From Membranipora membranacea (Eukaryota; Bryozoa; Gymnolaemata; Cheilostomatida; Membraniporidae): 64,000 nucleotides of DNA. The notes beneath the pieces were generated by a model, which did not search any database, was not told the DNA's origin, and was given only the letters and a program-made list of their open reading frames with translations. Positions within the stretch are counted from its first letter, which is position 1, and each line of letters opens with the position of its first letter. The position numbers were made by a program, and so were the translations under genes. Location of the stretch: contig OU612066.1 in NCBI GenBank assembly GCA_914767715.1, positions 24,776,283 through 24,840,282 of the forward strand, written 5' to 3'. Shown here piece after piece: positions 53,601 to 64,000 of this stretch.

Positions 53601-56196
53601 GAAGGTGCAATCTGCTATTAATCAATGGCCATCAATGAGAAGTTGTTTGAAACCTTGGTTGCACTTTAAGCTTACACCTATGTTATGACAGACAGTTGAT
53701 TATCTTTTTGTATAAGGAAGTGGCCAAATTACACTGTAATATTAACACAATGCTAAGAACATTGTTGTCAAGATAATGTTTTAATGCTTCTAGATTAAAT
53801 TCAGTTCCAACTTCTCGGCCACACAGAACGATCATTGCAAAAACCTATCAATCTGCTAAGGCATATTCACCTACCTCACTGTAGTGCAGTACCAGATCAG
53901 TAACATTGCAAAGATTGTCAATAAACCCAGAGTAGTTCCAATAATGGATATTATAGACGAAGTAGATATGATTGTTGAACTGGTTGTAACTGTTTTCTCA
54001 GTCAAGGTTTGTCTAGTTCCAGTTGTTAGTTTTTCTAGACTTCGAGGCTCCTGATCTCCACCGTCTATGCGGTCAGTTGTCCCTGTAATCAAGTCAAATT
54101 ATTGATGATGGCTTACACTGTGGGAATTGTAAGACAAGTAGGTAAAGAGAGCTTCTAGCTTGTAATAAAAAAAAAACTACAGAAATAGTTGTAAAATTGG
54201 TGTCTAGGAAAATGCAATGATTCTATCCAAGCAGTCCAAAAACATTTTGGTTTTCAGTTAAACTTGTAGTTATAATAAGACGGTAAAGGGAAACACACAC
54301 ACTGTACAAATAAAAGTCAGAACCTGTGTCTGGTGAAGATTCTGTTGTGTGTTTTTGAACACTTGTGTCTTGAACAATACATTCCAGTGGTGGCTCCCAT
54401 TGCCGATTGTTGCAGCTGAATGTGTGAGCTTTGTGCCGAAGCTCAAACCCTTGCAGACAAGAGGCCCTGTATTTCCGATCAGTTTCCAACTCTAACCCTT
54501 GCATGTTCAGATTTGCAATATTGGTATTGCAAGACCTCACTAAAAATCGATCAATCATGATTATATTTGTGGTATGGTAGAGTAAGAATATGATGTTGGT
54601 ATAATTTACTGCCAACTGGTAAATAAAGTTGTGGTAAATTATTTTAATCACAATGTGCAAAAACTTGCACATTATCAAAACCATGACAGTGTAATGGTAG
54701 ATGGAATATTCTTTGCTAATGATATGATGTTAGTAGCAACCGACTTCCAGTAATATGTGTGCTTCACAGTTGCACAATTTTGGAACTGTTCGATCGCTCA
54801 ATTCCTCAGATGCTACATAACACCAAAATCCTAGGGTTGCAACATCCAGCCTATCAAACTCCTTTTAAAACATTGGACACTTCTGATATAATTAGTACAT
54901 AAAATACATACCCGAATACCTGATATGGATCAATTCATCTTTCATATCATATTCCTGCTCCGGTTGATAACGCAGTGTGATATTGGTAGGTCCAAAAAAC
55001 TCAACTTGTCGATCGCTGTCAGAATGTTGTGTTAAGTCATGAAAAACTTTGGAGCTGGAAATTTGGAGTTTCTGAACTTTTGCTAGTGTCGCATCAATGT
55101 ATATAGTCACAGTTCCTGCTACTGGCAAACTAATAAGTCCCGCTTGCATAAGATTGTTTGATGTGATATTGCGATATTTTCCTGTGATGTATCCATCTGG
55201 GTAGCGACTGGCATCAATATTACCATTAGAGTCTGACATTGCAAACAGAAACACAGGAAATACTGAAAAATAACAGTAAAAATATGCATTAGAATTCAAA
55301 ATGGTAAATTTTCACAGCAGACGATTTACCTGATGAAAGTAAACTTGGTTAGTGAATTTAGGGCTATTATGGGAGATGGATACTGATGCTAGGAAATCAG
55401 GGTAAATAGGCTTAACTTCATAATCTATATGTTTTGATCATAACCAACCTGTAATAAACATTTACCTGCAAATTTTATGATAATTTCAGCCATGACTCGG
55501 TTTTCAACCCGCAGCAGTAAATCAATCTGGCCTCTGAAGTATTCCCTCTGTTCCAGGCACGTTCCATTCTCTGGAATACTAACTAGCGTTTTGTGCAACA
55601 GACATGGGCCGCTGTTCGTACTCTGATGATTAAAGACGATAACACAGTTGTCACAGGAACCTTTAATCCGGATCTGACGATACTGTGGTTTGCTTTCGAC
55701 TCCTGTAATCTTTACTCCACAGTATCTTATTTTGTCAGAGCCCTTGCCATCACTTCTGTCATCCCAACTGCAAACACCAGGTTCATCTAAATTAATTGTG
55801 TCCTCTGCAGTCAGTCCTCCTACCGGCAGACCTAAAACATTTCAATTACTTGTCTGAGAATTTGGTGGTGAAGAGGTTCTTGATTGTATTAGATTTTACT
55901 GTTGGTGAAAATGATATCATCACAGGACAGGTTGAACGAAGGGAATCGGAACAAGGACTGTTAGGTTTACCTTAGTTATATAGTTTAGGCATTGATGAGG
56001 CCATGCATACAATAGTTCAACATTTGTTATTTAATTCCATTAAAATATTCTTTTTTGCATTTTCATGGTGTTTATCAGTGCTATCAATGATCAGACTTAT
56101 GACAAAATAAATCAGGATTATGACAAACCTTGAGCAGACAATACTCCGTACAGTGCTATTAACGCTGTAAAACTTTTGGCAGTCCAAACGAACAAC
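50697..56196 (-). CDS. U7: receptor gene, open ectodomain and TM, no E6 found, late stop in tail
   Basis: Minus-strand exons E1 56129-56196, E2 55466-55831, E3 54912-55262, E4 54324-54539, E5 53875-54082, E7 50967-51430. E2 to E5 are all open: six-Cys domain; Cys-free domain; sushi (RSC, ASC, FSC, QWEPPLEC); stalk and TM (TLGLLTIFAMLLIWYC). E1 gives a signal ending LIALYGVLSAQ with no in-frame ATG. No E6-like exon is visible between E5 and N7; 53140-53690 is unrelated DNA there. E5 and E7 are not in compatible phase, and direct splicing gives a stop within four codons. E7 keeps the ITAM core but has TTA-to-TAA at 50967; the same frame then continues with the usual C-terminus, whose own stop is also lost. 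It may make a tailless receptor, or be decaying. Confidence 0.65.
51972..52793 (+). CDS. N7: small secreted eight-Cys protein, nested antisense in U7 intron 6
   Basis: Exon A 51972-52095 (signal MRGAGLILVVTLVITPSIHA, donor GTGAGT) and exon B 52516-52793 (acceptor AATTTTAG) join in phase 1 for 133 aa. The mature chain has TCKGPYNERP, CIDVCQEFSYDGIRIFS, CTCRLCPEDYFRGK, GC and FYC. It differs from N4 at only a few residues. Intact. Confidence 0.83.
53140..53690. other. Unrelated sequence where U7 exon E6 should be
   Basis: Flanks on both sides match U4 intron 5/6 sequence, but this interval does not. It contains no E6-like frame, no clear inverted ends and no recognised gene. It may be an insertion/deletion replacement. 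Confidence 0.45.
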
Positions 56197-57400
56197 CTGA
56201 AATTATGATCAATGGACTCATATATAAGGTTATATCATGATAAGTTAAACTGCTTTTTGACAATATATGTTTGATAATTCAAACCAGTTAGTCACCTCTA
56301 TGAACTTCCATTGGTCACACAGTATGCGAATAAAATGTGACAAAGGAGAAAACTCCTCCCAAACTGCAAATTAAATATTCATAGCACAAAATAATGAACA
56401 TTAGTACTTACATATCATGTATAGGTGTGGCAAAGAGCAGAAAAAAGAGATGATTTCCAGAGATATGAAGAGGCAGGCATGTGAAAACTCAAGCCTAAAA
56501 GCCTGCAGACAAATATGCAACTGACTCTGGGAGACTTAAACATTTCTATTTGTTCCAGGATTGTAATCTGTTTCAATTATTTCAGAACAATCCACAATGC
56601 GTAATTATCGGAAAATGGGATTCAAAAATCAGGGTTTTTTACCTATTTCATAACAATGCTTTTTCTTTTTTTCCTTGTTCAAATCGGTAGATTATTAACA
56701 TTAATCCCACCTGTGGTAACTGGTTTGTATTTTTTTTTCCTAGAGGAGTGTATTTTGAGCTGATAATTGCACTTTGTAATATTATTAAGTCTCAGCCTTA
56801 TTCAACAAGCTAAACCCCCAGTACGGGGTGGCACAGTACACTGCAGTTTTTTGCCCCATTATTGGTAGGATTGTATTCTATGTACGGAACTCACATTTGC
56901 ATATCATTATGTGAGGATAATAGTCGTAACATTTTTAAAGGTTTTCAAAAAGTTTTCTGGTCTAAATGATACCTTTATGGTTTCTCGCAAAGGACAAGTT
57001 CTTAAACCAGGTAACCATGTGAGGGGGAGGGATCAGATTAGATTAAAAGGTTGACATTGTATCAATGAATGGGCATATTGTCTTTGGGTAGTGGTGTAAA
57101 ATCTTTTTACAGAAATAAAATTGATGAAGATGAGGCAAAAGAATAGTATTTTGAGACAGATGTCCACTTGGCGTCAAAAGCCAGCAAGGTCTAAGGGGTG
57201 TGGAGACGCTTCTTTTAAATACAGCTAATAAAGTGATGTGAGTAACCTGATACCTGGTAACGGTGACCTTGCCATTTTGTTTGTCACTGTCAAACAGTAA
57301 TAACGAGGGAAAGAAATATTTCCAACGAAATATACCATGGGTTTGAAAGCATTGAATGTCCCCGCTTAATTAAGGTTACGATACCAACGTTGACCGATTT
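56197..57400 (-). promoter_or_regulatory. 5' flank of U7 with noncoding first exon
   Basis: Full-length shared flank. The noncoding first exon begins at 56412 (donor GTAAGTAC reading down) and the flank continues through CCTGCAGACAAATATG (about 56500) and the CACCCCGTACTGG-type block near 56820. Confidence 0.5.
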
Positions 57401-58239
57401 GGACATTTTCTATATCATTGTGTAAAGCTAATCGAACACTGATTCCGAAAATATTAATTTTAGCATGGCCTCATGTCATGGGGTTATGCTATTTTGATAA
57501 AAGGCATGATATGCGTCTTTGAGGAGGACTACTTAGAACGATGTGGTGCAGTTACAATGGTTCATATCCAACTTTCCACTGAATAATGTTTACAAGACAC
57601 ATCATAATCACCCATGAGGGACAATTTCTGGTTCCTGTGGCATTGCGCAGGAGTGGGAAAAAATCTTTTATGCATCCAATATTAGCTAATTTAGGTCGCT
57701 TGGGTTAAATAGATGTGGCTCCAATGTGATGCAAACCACATGCTGTGGGTAGTCCCTATGCTACATGTCATGACAAATAAATAACATTTATATCAATCGT
57801 ATTAGAAATCCTACAGTGGGAGTAAACAAATTCACCGATCATGAAGTCTGATGGGTATAGTGGTGGACACAAGGTGAAAAGGTTTACATCATATACCCTA
57901 AATTCTAAATATATAGGTTGTAGGGTTTGACAGAACCAAATTTCAAGTTTATTCCATCCCAATGCCCTGATTATGAGCTTACTCTCCATTAATATCAAGA
58001 AACCTTTTCAACTACAACTCAACCTCTGCGGTCACCTAATACAGAGAGGTCAAACTCATTCATTAAACCTATTATACAGCCGTATCTTTATCAATGTCAC
58101 CACTGCAAGTTTGATAACAGTTTGTTAGTTTGTTGGAAAAAGTCAAGCCTTTAAATCAATCTGTTCCCCTTCCCTCCCCTCCCCTCTATGACATGAATGA
58201 TTTCATTGTAGGTCATTTGCCTGAATTTTTAGAGATTTT
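57401..58239. other. No gene seen
   Basis: No duplicated block or convincing exon recognised. Confidence 0.4.
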
Positions 58240-59400
58240 AGGAGTTTGTAACCCCCACATAATGAATGATATTATGCAAATGTGAGTTTCGTACATGAAA
58301 AACAATCCAACCAATCATCGGGCAAAAAATTCAATGTATTATACCACCCTGTACTTGGGGTTTAACTTGTTGAATAAGGCTGAGACTTAATAATATTACA
58401 AAGTGCAATTATCAGCTCAAAATGCACTCCTAGAGGAACTAAAATACAAACCTGTTACCACAGGCATGACTATTGTTAATAATCTCATGATTTAAACAAA
58501 GAAAACAAGAAAAACCATTGGTATGAAACCGGTAAAAAATGCTGATTTTTGAATCTAGTATTCAGATAATTATGCATTGTAGCTTGTTCTGAACTTAGAA
58601 TGATGAAACAAATAGTACAGAAACTTGATATGAAGGGATGGAGTGATGAAGGGATGAATCGCAAAAATGAGCTCTTATCATCCTTAATCCAGGTTTGCAC
58701 CGAAGGGAATGAATAAATGTTTCTTGTCAATTATTGACCAAAAAAATATTCGGATTTACTGCTTCACTTTTCATTTATGATTGATCTGTGTTCGTTTCGG
58801 TTGAAGCTTTGTCTCTATGGTTAGTCCATTTTGGTTTGAAAGACACTTATCTTAATTATCCTCAGAGGCACTTAGCTCCAGTATTCCTGTGAATGCATTG
58901 TCTGGTACGAATAGAACCTTTACATTACAAAATGCGAGGATTTTGCAGTAACCTATCACTTTTAAGAAAGTGCAGATCACAATGTTGCTCAAACAAACAC
59001 ACCAAAACAAACTTATTCACCAACAGGTGAAATCTGCGATTTCGAGACGCTCTTAATGTTTACCATGTTTATAAACTTGATGATGAATCTTTGTATAATT
59101 TTTCATCTGTGACACAATATAAAGATATTTTTACATTTTTTCTATTAAGTTTGTGTGTATTTGATTGATTGTTCCAAACATTTGTATTGGCCTATATGGC
59201 CTATATGGTATAGTTATTATGATTCTGTCTCCCACAGGTCATAAATATCAAAAGGCTAGGAAGGTGGTATAATGATGATTGATGTCTTTGTATTGTATTG
59301 TAGTTAAACATAGATGTGATCTTGAGGATACTTGATGTTTACTAGGTTGTATATGTTTTGTCTACGTGATTTATGGTAATAATTAAGCTGAAGACAATTC
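58240..59400 (+). pseudogene. Remnant of a deleted receptor unit
   Basis: A 5' flank piece (58240-58590) is joined directly to the sequence that lies upstream of N genes and before E7 in other units (58700-58920, with CTTAGCTCCAGTATTCC). A degraded E7 C-terminus follows at 59020-59110, then the E7 3' flank. Everything from E1 to E6 and the N gene coding exons is missing. Confidence 0.55.
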
Positions 59401-59441
59401 TAATCTTTTGTTCACTTGATTAATTTTAAGGCAATGCTAAT

Positions 59442-60059
59442 TAGTGTTGTATTCAGAGTCGAGTTTGGGTCATGTTAGGGTCAAGTCGGGTCAGAGGTCT
59501 ACATCCTTCCGGGTTTCAACTACTAGTAGTGATGGCCAAAATACTGGATATCTGGATTCTGGATTCGAACCTGAGACGTAGTGCACTACAGTCCACGATC
59601 TTAACCACTATGCTATGGATTTTAGGTGATGACTTTGGAAATAGAGACTATATGATCATAAAACATATAGCTATTAGTCATGCTTTGGCTGTGATTATTA
59701 TGAACGGCTTACAACACTACATAAAGCTTTCTTCAGACATCTATAATTCAATAAATACTTGACAGAATTCGATGAAACTTGGTCTCAACATAGTTAATTA
59801 TGTCTAGATGATATATTACAAACTGAATCAAACTTAACATATACTATTAGCTAATTGCACTAGTGATTAGTGGATGAATATCCATCTTTCTTTTAAATTG
59901 TGATATCTGAAGACAGTGTAGGAGTAGGACATCGACTTATGAAGTCGTAATGTAAATCCATTTCACGGCTCTTTTCGACTCAACCCGACTCGTACCCGAA
60001 TTTAGGGAAATTTCAGTGGCTCGGCTCATTTTCATTTTTGCTGGCTCAATACAACACTA
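59442..60059. mobile_element. 618-bp non-autonomous hAT-like element
   Basis: The ends are inverted repeats TAGTGTTGTATT and AATACAACACTA. Flanks ATGCTAAT and AAGCTAAT form an 8-bp target duplication with one mismatch. The element interrupts a copy of the E7 3' flank. It contains a tRNA-like sequence on the minus strand. A similar internal sequence recurs at 63920-64000. No transposase frame is seen. Confidence 0.75.
59560..59640 (-). repeat. tRNA-like sequence inside the hAT-like element
   Basis: Minus strand: A-box-like CATAGTGGTTAAGATCG and B-box GGTTCGAATCC about 35 bases apart, followed by no matching acceptor stem. Probably a SINE head captured in the transposon. Confidence 0.5.
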
Positions 60060-60599
60060 AAGCTAATCCTTTGTACTGCTCGGGATTCATCTGATTGATT
60101 GTTCAATGTTTTCATTTACGTAGACAAGGAAAACTTCATATTTCCCTCTTACACAAAATAAGAGGCTTAGAATATCAAAAGGGTTTACCACAATCACAAA
60201 TTCCTACTTCTATTGCCTCCATTTGCTAAAATTTGAGCAGATGACACATACTCATTTTTTGTAACATTGACGTAATCATTGGTTTCACAATCAAGTGTTT
60301 ATGGTCTGTGGTTTGGTTGTGGCTGAAGCTGTGAATGAGGATGCTAATATCTTAGCTACTAAAGGAGGATACGATGTCTATATAGAGAAATTGCGGACAA
60401 TATTAGCTGTTAAAAGAAAATTAACATATTACTTTTAGCCTTGATGGAAGAAACGAAGGCCATATTCAAAATAGCAGTTATGACTCAACCGCAGGCAATG
60501 GGATTATTTTTCATGAAGAAAAGAAAAATTTGCAAATTACATAATTCAATTAAATTGATTATCTTCATAAGATTAAAGGATAGGTCATGATAAGAGTTT

Positions 60600-61560
60600 T
60601 CTACTCATTGACATTAAGATGACAACTCCTAAATTTTTTGTACTACCATTATAAAGTACTAGTAATTGTATCAGTATTGATAGCTGTATGGATACTATGG
60701 CCGGTATTCATAATTTCAGGTTGGTGGTGGCAGTGTTTCATTATCAAATACCCAGGGGGGTCTTTCAATTAGAATCAGCCAAAATCACAATCTTATCGCT
60801 CACTCAGTGAGTGAGCGATACCTGCTAGGGGTATCGCTTTCATATGGCTCAGTCACTTGACGGAACTATATACATTTTGAGTGGGCGATTTGGGAGCGAT
60901 TTCATCTAATTGAAAGACCAAGTGAGTGATAATTTTGATAGTGATAACTTGCTTTAGTAAAGGATCACTCTTTCTAATTGAAAGACCCCCCAGTTGGGGT
61001 TGTGGCTGATAAATATTTCCTAATACTAGCAACCCGGGCAATGTTTGAGGACTTGACTGTATGTTGCTCCTATAACATACTCTTTGTTTCGGCGCTTGAA
61101 GTCATCTTGTGGGATAAATGGTGATAATTGTAGCTTTGTGGCTGAGGTTTATCCTTCTCTTTTTCAGATCAATGATGGGATGGTGCAAAGAAGTATTCTA
61201 AAGTTAACAAGTTTTTTTCCTGATTCAAATTTCACTAAATTTTTAGGCCTTCTTAAGTCCAAAGGCTGATCAATTACCAAAACTGAGCTCCAAACAAAAG
61301 GCTTACTAATAAATATTCATGCAACTCACCAGGTTAAACTGTGCTCAAACAGTAATAGAATGTAGATACTACTCTAGTAGTAGTTTTTTTTACTCCTGAG
61401 TTAGTTCTTTGTGAATCCCACCAAATGATTGCCATTATTTTGTATGAATATCTCACCTCACTAAAGGTGTGTAAATATTGCTCTATTTGCTCACTAAAGT
61501 GACCATCGTCTGCATGTCAGTATGGTAAAAGATGGCGTACAATACAATTCCAGTGTATGA
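60600..61560 (+). repeat. Conserved paralogous segment C (unknown function)
   Basis: Inverted counterpart of segments A and B: GGTGGCAGTGTTTCATTATC, CCCGGGCAATGTTTGAG, CTCTTTGTTTCGGC, then a possible splice acceptor TCTCTTTTTCAG near 61168. It ends with CACTAAAGTGACCATCGTCT at about 61493, matching 26340. Interrupted by the element at 60755-60991. Confidence 0.4.
60755..60991. mobile_element. 237-bp inverted-repeat element
   Basis: The ends GGGGGGTCTTTCAATTAGAA and its reverse complement are perfect for 20 bases. Another internal copy of CTAATTGAAAGACC is at about 60906. The middle holds a CACTCAGTGAGTG palindrome. It is absent from segments A and B. Confidence 0.75.
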
Positions 61561-63180
61561 GTTGTCTTAACAAGCTTCCATGTGTGCAAAAAATCTAAAC
61601 TCCTTAACAAAGATTGCATGATAGTGTGTAAGTTAGTCCTCTACAGCCTACAGACTTTGTTCAGTCGGGGGGGGAAGGCAAAGCTTGTCAACTCTTGCGA
61701 GGGAGCTATCAAGAAAAGGATTGTCCTCTCTTCAGATCGTAGAAAACTCTATTAAGTCCTTGGGTAAATTTGTTTCTCCTCCCTCCTAACAAAGCTTGTT
61801 AAGACAAGCCAGGTAATCTTATACAAATGCTACACACACATCTAAGGGCTGGAGAGAGATTCTCTGAAATACACAGCCTCTTGCCAAAAAGGTCTGAACT
61901 TCAGCTGTAAAACTCGCAAGGTTGTATATCTGTGTATGATTTTATATCACTTGCTGTCTAATTGGAGAGTGTCATGAACAAATTATAGAAGATAATGTGG
62001 GTGATAAAATATCCTGCTCTGTAAAGTAAGGACATACTATGCTTTCAAACTCAAAGTATTTTTAGTTGTAAAAGCTTTTTTTCCCTTAATATTACTGTTT
62101 GACGGTGTTGATTAAATAGCAAGGTCACCGGTACCAAGTATCAGGTTACTCACATTCAGTTATTAGCTGTTGTTGCCACGGTTTGACCTTTTCTGTCTTT
62201 ATTTACTCTATTTAAATGAAGCGTCTCCACATCTCTCAGACCTTGCTTGCTTCTGAGGCCCAGTGGACATTTGTTTTTAAGTTCTATTCTGTTGCCGTGT
62301 CATCGTCAATGTTACTTCTGTTAACAAAATTTTAGACCACTATTCGAAGACCATACCCATTTATTGATACAATGTCAACCTTTTAATCTAATCTGATTCC
62401 TCCCCCTCACATGGTTAGCTGGTTTAAGAACTTGTCCTTTGCAAACAATCATAAAGGTATCATTTAGACCAGAAAACTTTTTTAAAACCTTTAAAAATGT
62501 AAGAACTATCATCCTTCACATAATGATATGCAAATGTGGGTTCCGTACATAGAATACAATCCAACCAACAATCGGGCAAAAAATTCAGTGTACTATACCA
62601 CCCCGTACTGGGGGTTTAACTTGTTGAATAAGGCTGAGGCTTAATAATGTTACAAAGTGCAATTATCAGGTCAAAATACACTCCTCGAGGAACAAGATAT
62701 ACAAACTGTTACCACAGGTGGAATTAATGTTAATAATCCACTGATTTGAACAAGGAAAAAAAGAAATACTATTGTTATGAAACAGAAAAAACGCCGATTT
62801 TTGAACCCCATTTTCCAATAATTACGCATTGTGGATTGTTCTGAACCATTTGAAATACATTACAATCCCGGAACAAACAGAAATGTTCAAGTGTCCCAAA
62901 GTCAGTTGCATAAATTATTTGTCTGCAGGCTTATAGGCTGGAGTATTCACGCGTCTGCCTCTTCATATCTCTGGAAATCATCTCTTTGTTCCTGCTCTTT
63001 GCCACACCAATACATGATATGTAAGTGCTAAAGTTAAATACTATGAATATTTACTTTGCGGTTTGGGAGGAGTTTTCTCCTTCGTGACTACTGGTTTGAA
63101 TTAATAAACATATATTGTCAAAAAGCGGTTGAACATATCATGATATAACCCTTATATGAGCCCGCTGATCATAATTTCAG
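61561..63180 (+). promoter_or_regulatory. 5' flank of U8 with noncoding first exon
   Basis: From about 62020 on it is the full-length shared flank; the noncoding first exon ends at 63020 (donor GTAAGTGC). 61561-62019 has no supported feature. Confidence 0.5.
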
Positions 63181-63840
63181 GTTGTTCGTTTGGATTGCCA
63201 GGAGTTTTACAGCGATATTAGCACTGTACGGAGTATTGTCTGCTCGTGGTTTGTCATAATCCTGATTTATTTTGTCATAAACCTGATCATTTATAGGACT
63301 GATAAACACCATGAAAATGCAAAATAATTTTTTTTATGGAATTGAATAACTATTGAACTATTTTTTGCATGACCTCACCATTGCGTAAACTGAATAACTT
63401 ATGTAGACCTAACAGTCCTTGTTTTGATGTCCTTTCTTCAACCTGTCCTAAGATTATATCATGTTCACCAACAGTTTAATAAATTCCTATGAAGCTCTCT
63501 GCCGCCTAGAGATCAGACAAATAATTGCTATGTTTTAGGAGGTGTAACTGTAGAGGAAAAAATTAATTTGGGTCAAGCTGGGGTTTGCAGTTGGGATGAC
63601 AGAAGTGATGGCAAAACCTCAGACAAAATAAAATACTTTGGAGCAAAGATTACAGGAATTGGAAGCGAACCAAAATTTTGTCTGATCCTGATTAAAGGTT
63701 CCTGTGACAACTGCGTTATCGTATTCAATCATAAGAGTGCTAACAGTGGTCCATGTCTGTTAAACAAAATGTTAGTTAGTAATACAGATATAGGTACGTG
63801 CCTAGGGGTAAAACGGGTATCATACCCGTTCCACCCCTAA
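63181..63840 (+). pseudogene. U8: start of a receptor gene, E2 broken by a palindrome
   Basis: E1 63181-63248 (signal-like LALYGVLSA) and E2 from 63540. E2 reads QAGVCSWDDRSDGK, then IKGSCDNCVIVFNH and GPCLLNK, but one conserved Cys is Phe (KYFGAKIT for RYCGAKIT). The frame runs into the palindrome at 63783 and stops at 63838. The rest of E2 (EQREYFRGQ...) and later exons are not in the window. It is most likely dead. Confidence 0.65.
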
Positions 63841-63859
63841 GCACGTACCTATATCTGTA
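63783..63859. repeat. Palindrome with 38-bp arms inside U8 exon E2
   Basis: Arms 63783-63820 and 63822-63859 are reverse complements with three mismatches and a 1-base loop. The left arm starts in normal E2 sequence (AATACAGA...ACGTGCCT), so the exon itself was partly copied in reverse. Confidence 0.85.
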
Positions 63860-64000
63860 CCTATATCATACCCGGAACTGAATCTCGGGTTTGTTATCTC
63901 GGGTTTGGCACCTAGTTATTAGTCATACGGCTAAGAACACTACATGAAGCTTTCTTTAGGCATCTACATTTCAAAATTACTTGACAGAATTTGATGAAAC

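Noticed and set aside
1-64000. CRISPR array, prophage or bacterial operon
   Set aside because: Repeats are whole gene units with introns, not short regular spacers; all coding structure is eukaryotic.

Overview
This is animal (metazoan) nuclear DNA: AT-rich, with small exons bounded by GT/AG introns, tRNA-derived SINEs, CR1/L2-like and RTE-like LINE remains and many inverted-repeat elements. It is not prokaryotic; there are no operons, CRISPR arrays or rRNA genes. An invertebrate is most likely. Sushi-domain receptors with ITAM/ITIM tails in a polymorphic-looking cluster recall the Fester / Fester co-receptor (FcoR) allorecognition families of the tunicate Botryllus schlosseri. That identification is from memory of the families and is inference, not a search result.

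The window holds a multigene family in one repeated design. Each full unit is a receptor gene of up to seven exons: E1 signal peptide; E2 a six-Cys domain; E3 a Cys-free beta-rich domain; E4 one sushi/CCP domain; E5 stalk plus transmembrane helix; E6 a short juxtamembrane exon; E7 a tail with an ITAM-spaced pair (YEVI, 8 residues, YCEI) followed by YDTM. Exon phases agree across units (1 from E1 to E5, 2 between E5 and E6, 1 between E6 and E7). In every unit that has intron 6 between recognisable exons, that intron contains a second, antisense, two-exon gene for a small secreted eight-Cys protein with a PAN/apple-like motif (N genes).

Layout: U1 (-, cut by left edge), U2 (-, E1-E3 only), U3 (+, E2 absent but otherwise an open frame of 469 aa, with N3), U4 (+, several stops, with intact N4), U5 (-, only E5-E7, broken, with intact N5), U6 (+, all exons, one frameshift, with intact N6), U7 (-, E1-E5 open, no E6 found, stop late in E7, with intact N7), a remnant at about 58.2-59.4 kb, and U8 (+, E2 broken by a palindrome, near the right edge). 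Units alternate in orientation: U2/U3, U5/U6 and U7/U8 are head to head; U4/U5 and U6/U7 are tail to tail. U4 and U7 are close sisters, as are U5 and U6.

Between units lie duplicated 5' and 3' flanks of the same genes, a degraded LINE (46.3-49.1 kb), several short inverted-repeat transposons, two 38-bp-arm palindromes, and four copies of a conserved segment of unknown function. The main result is that all five N genes are intact while most of the receptors that contain them are broken.
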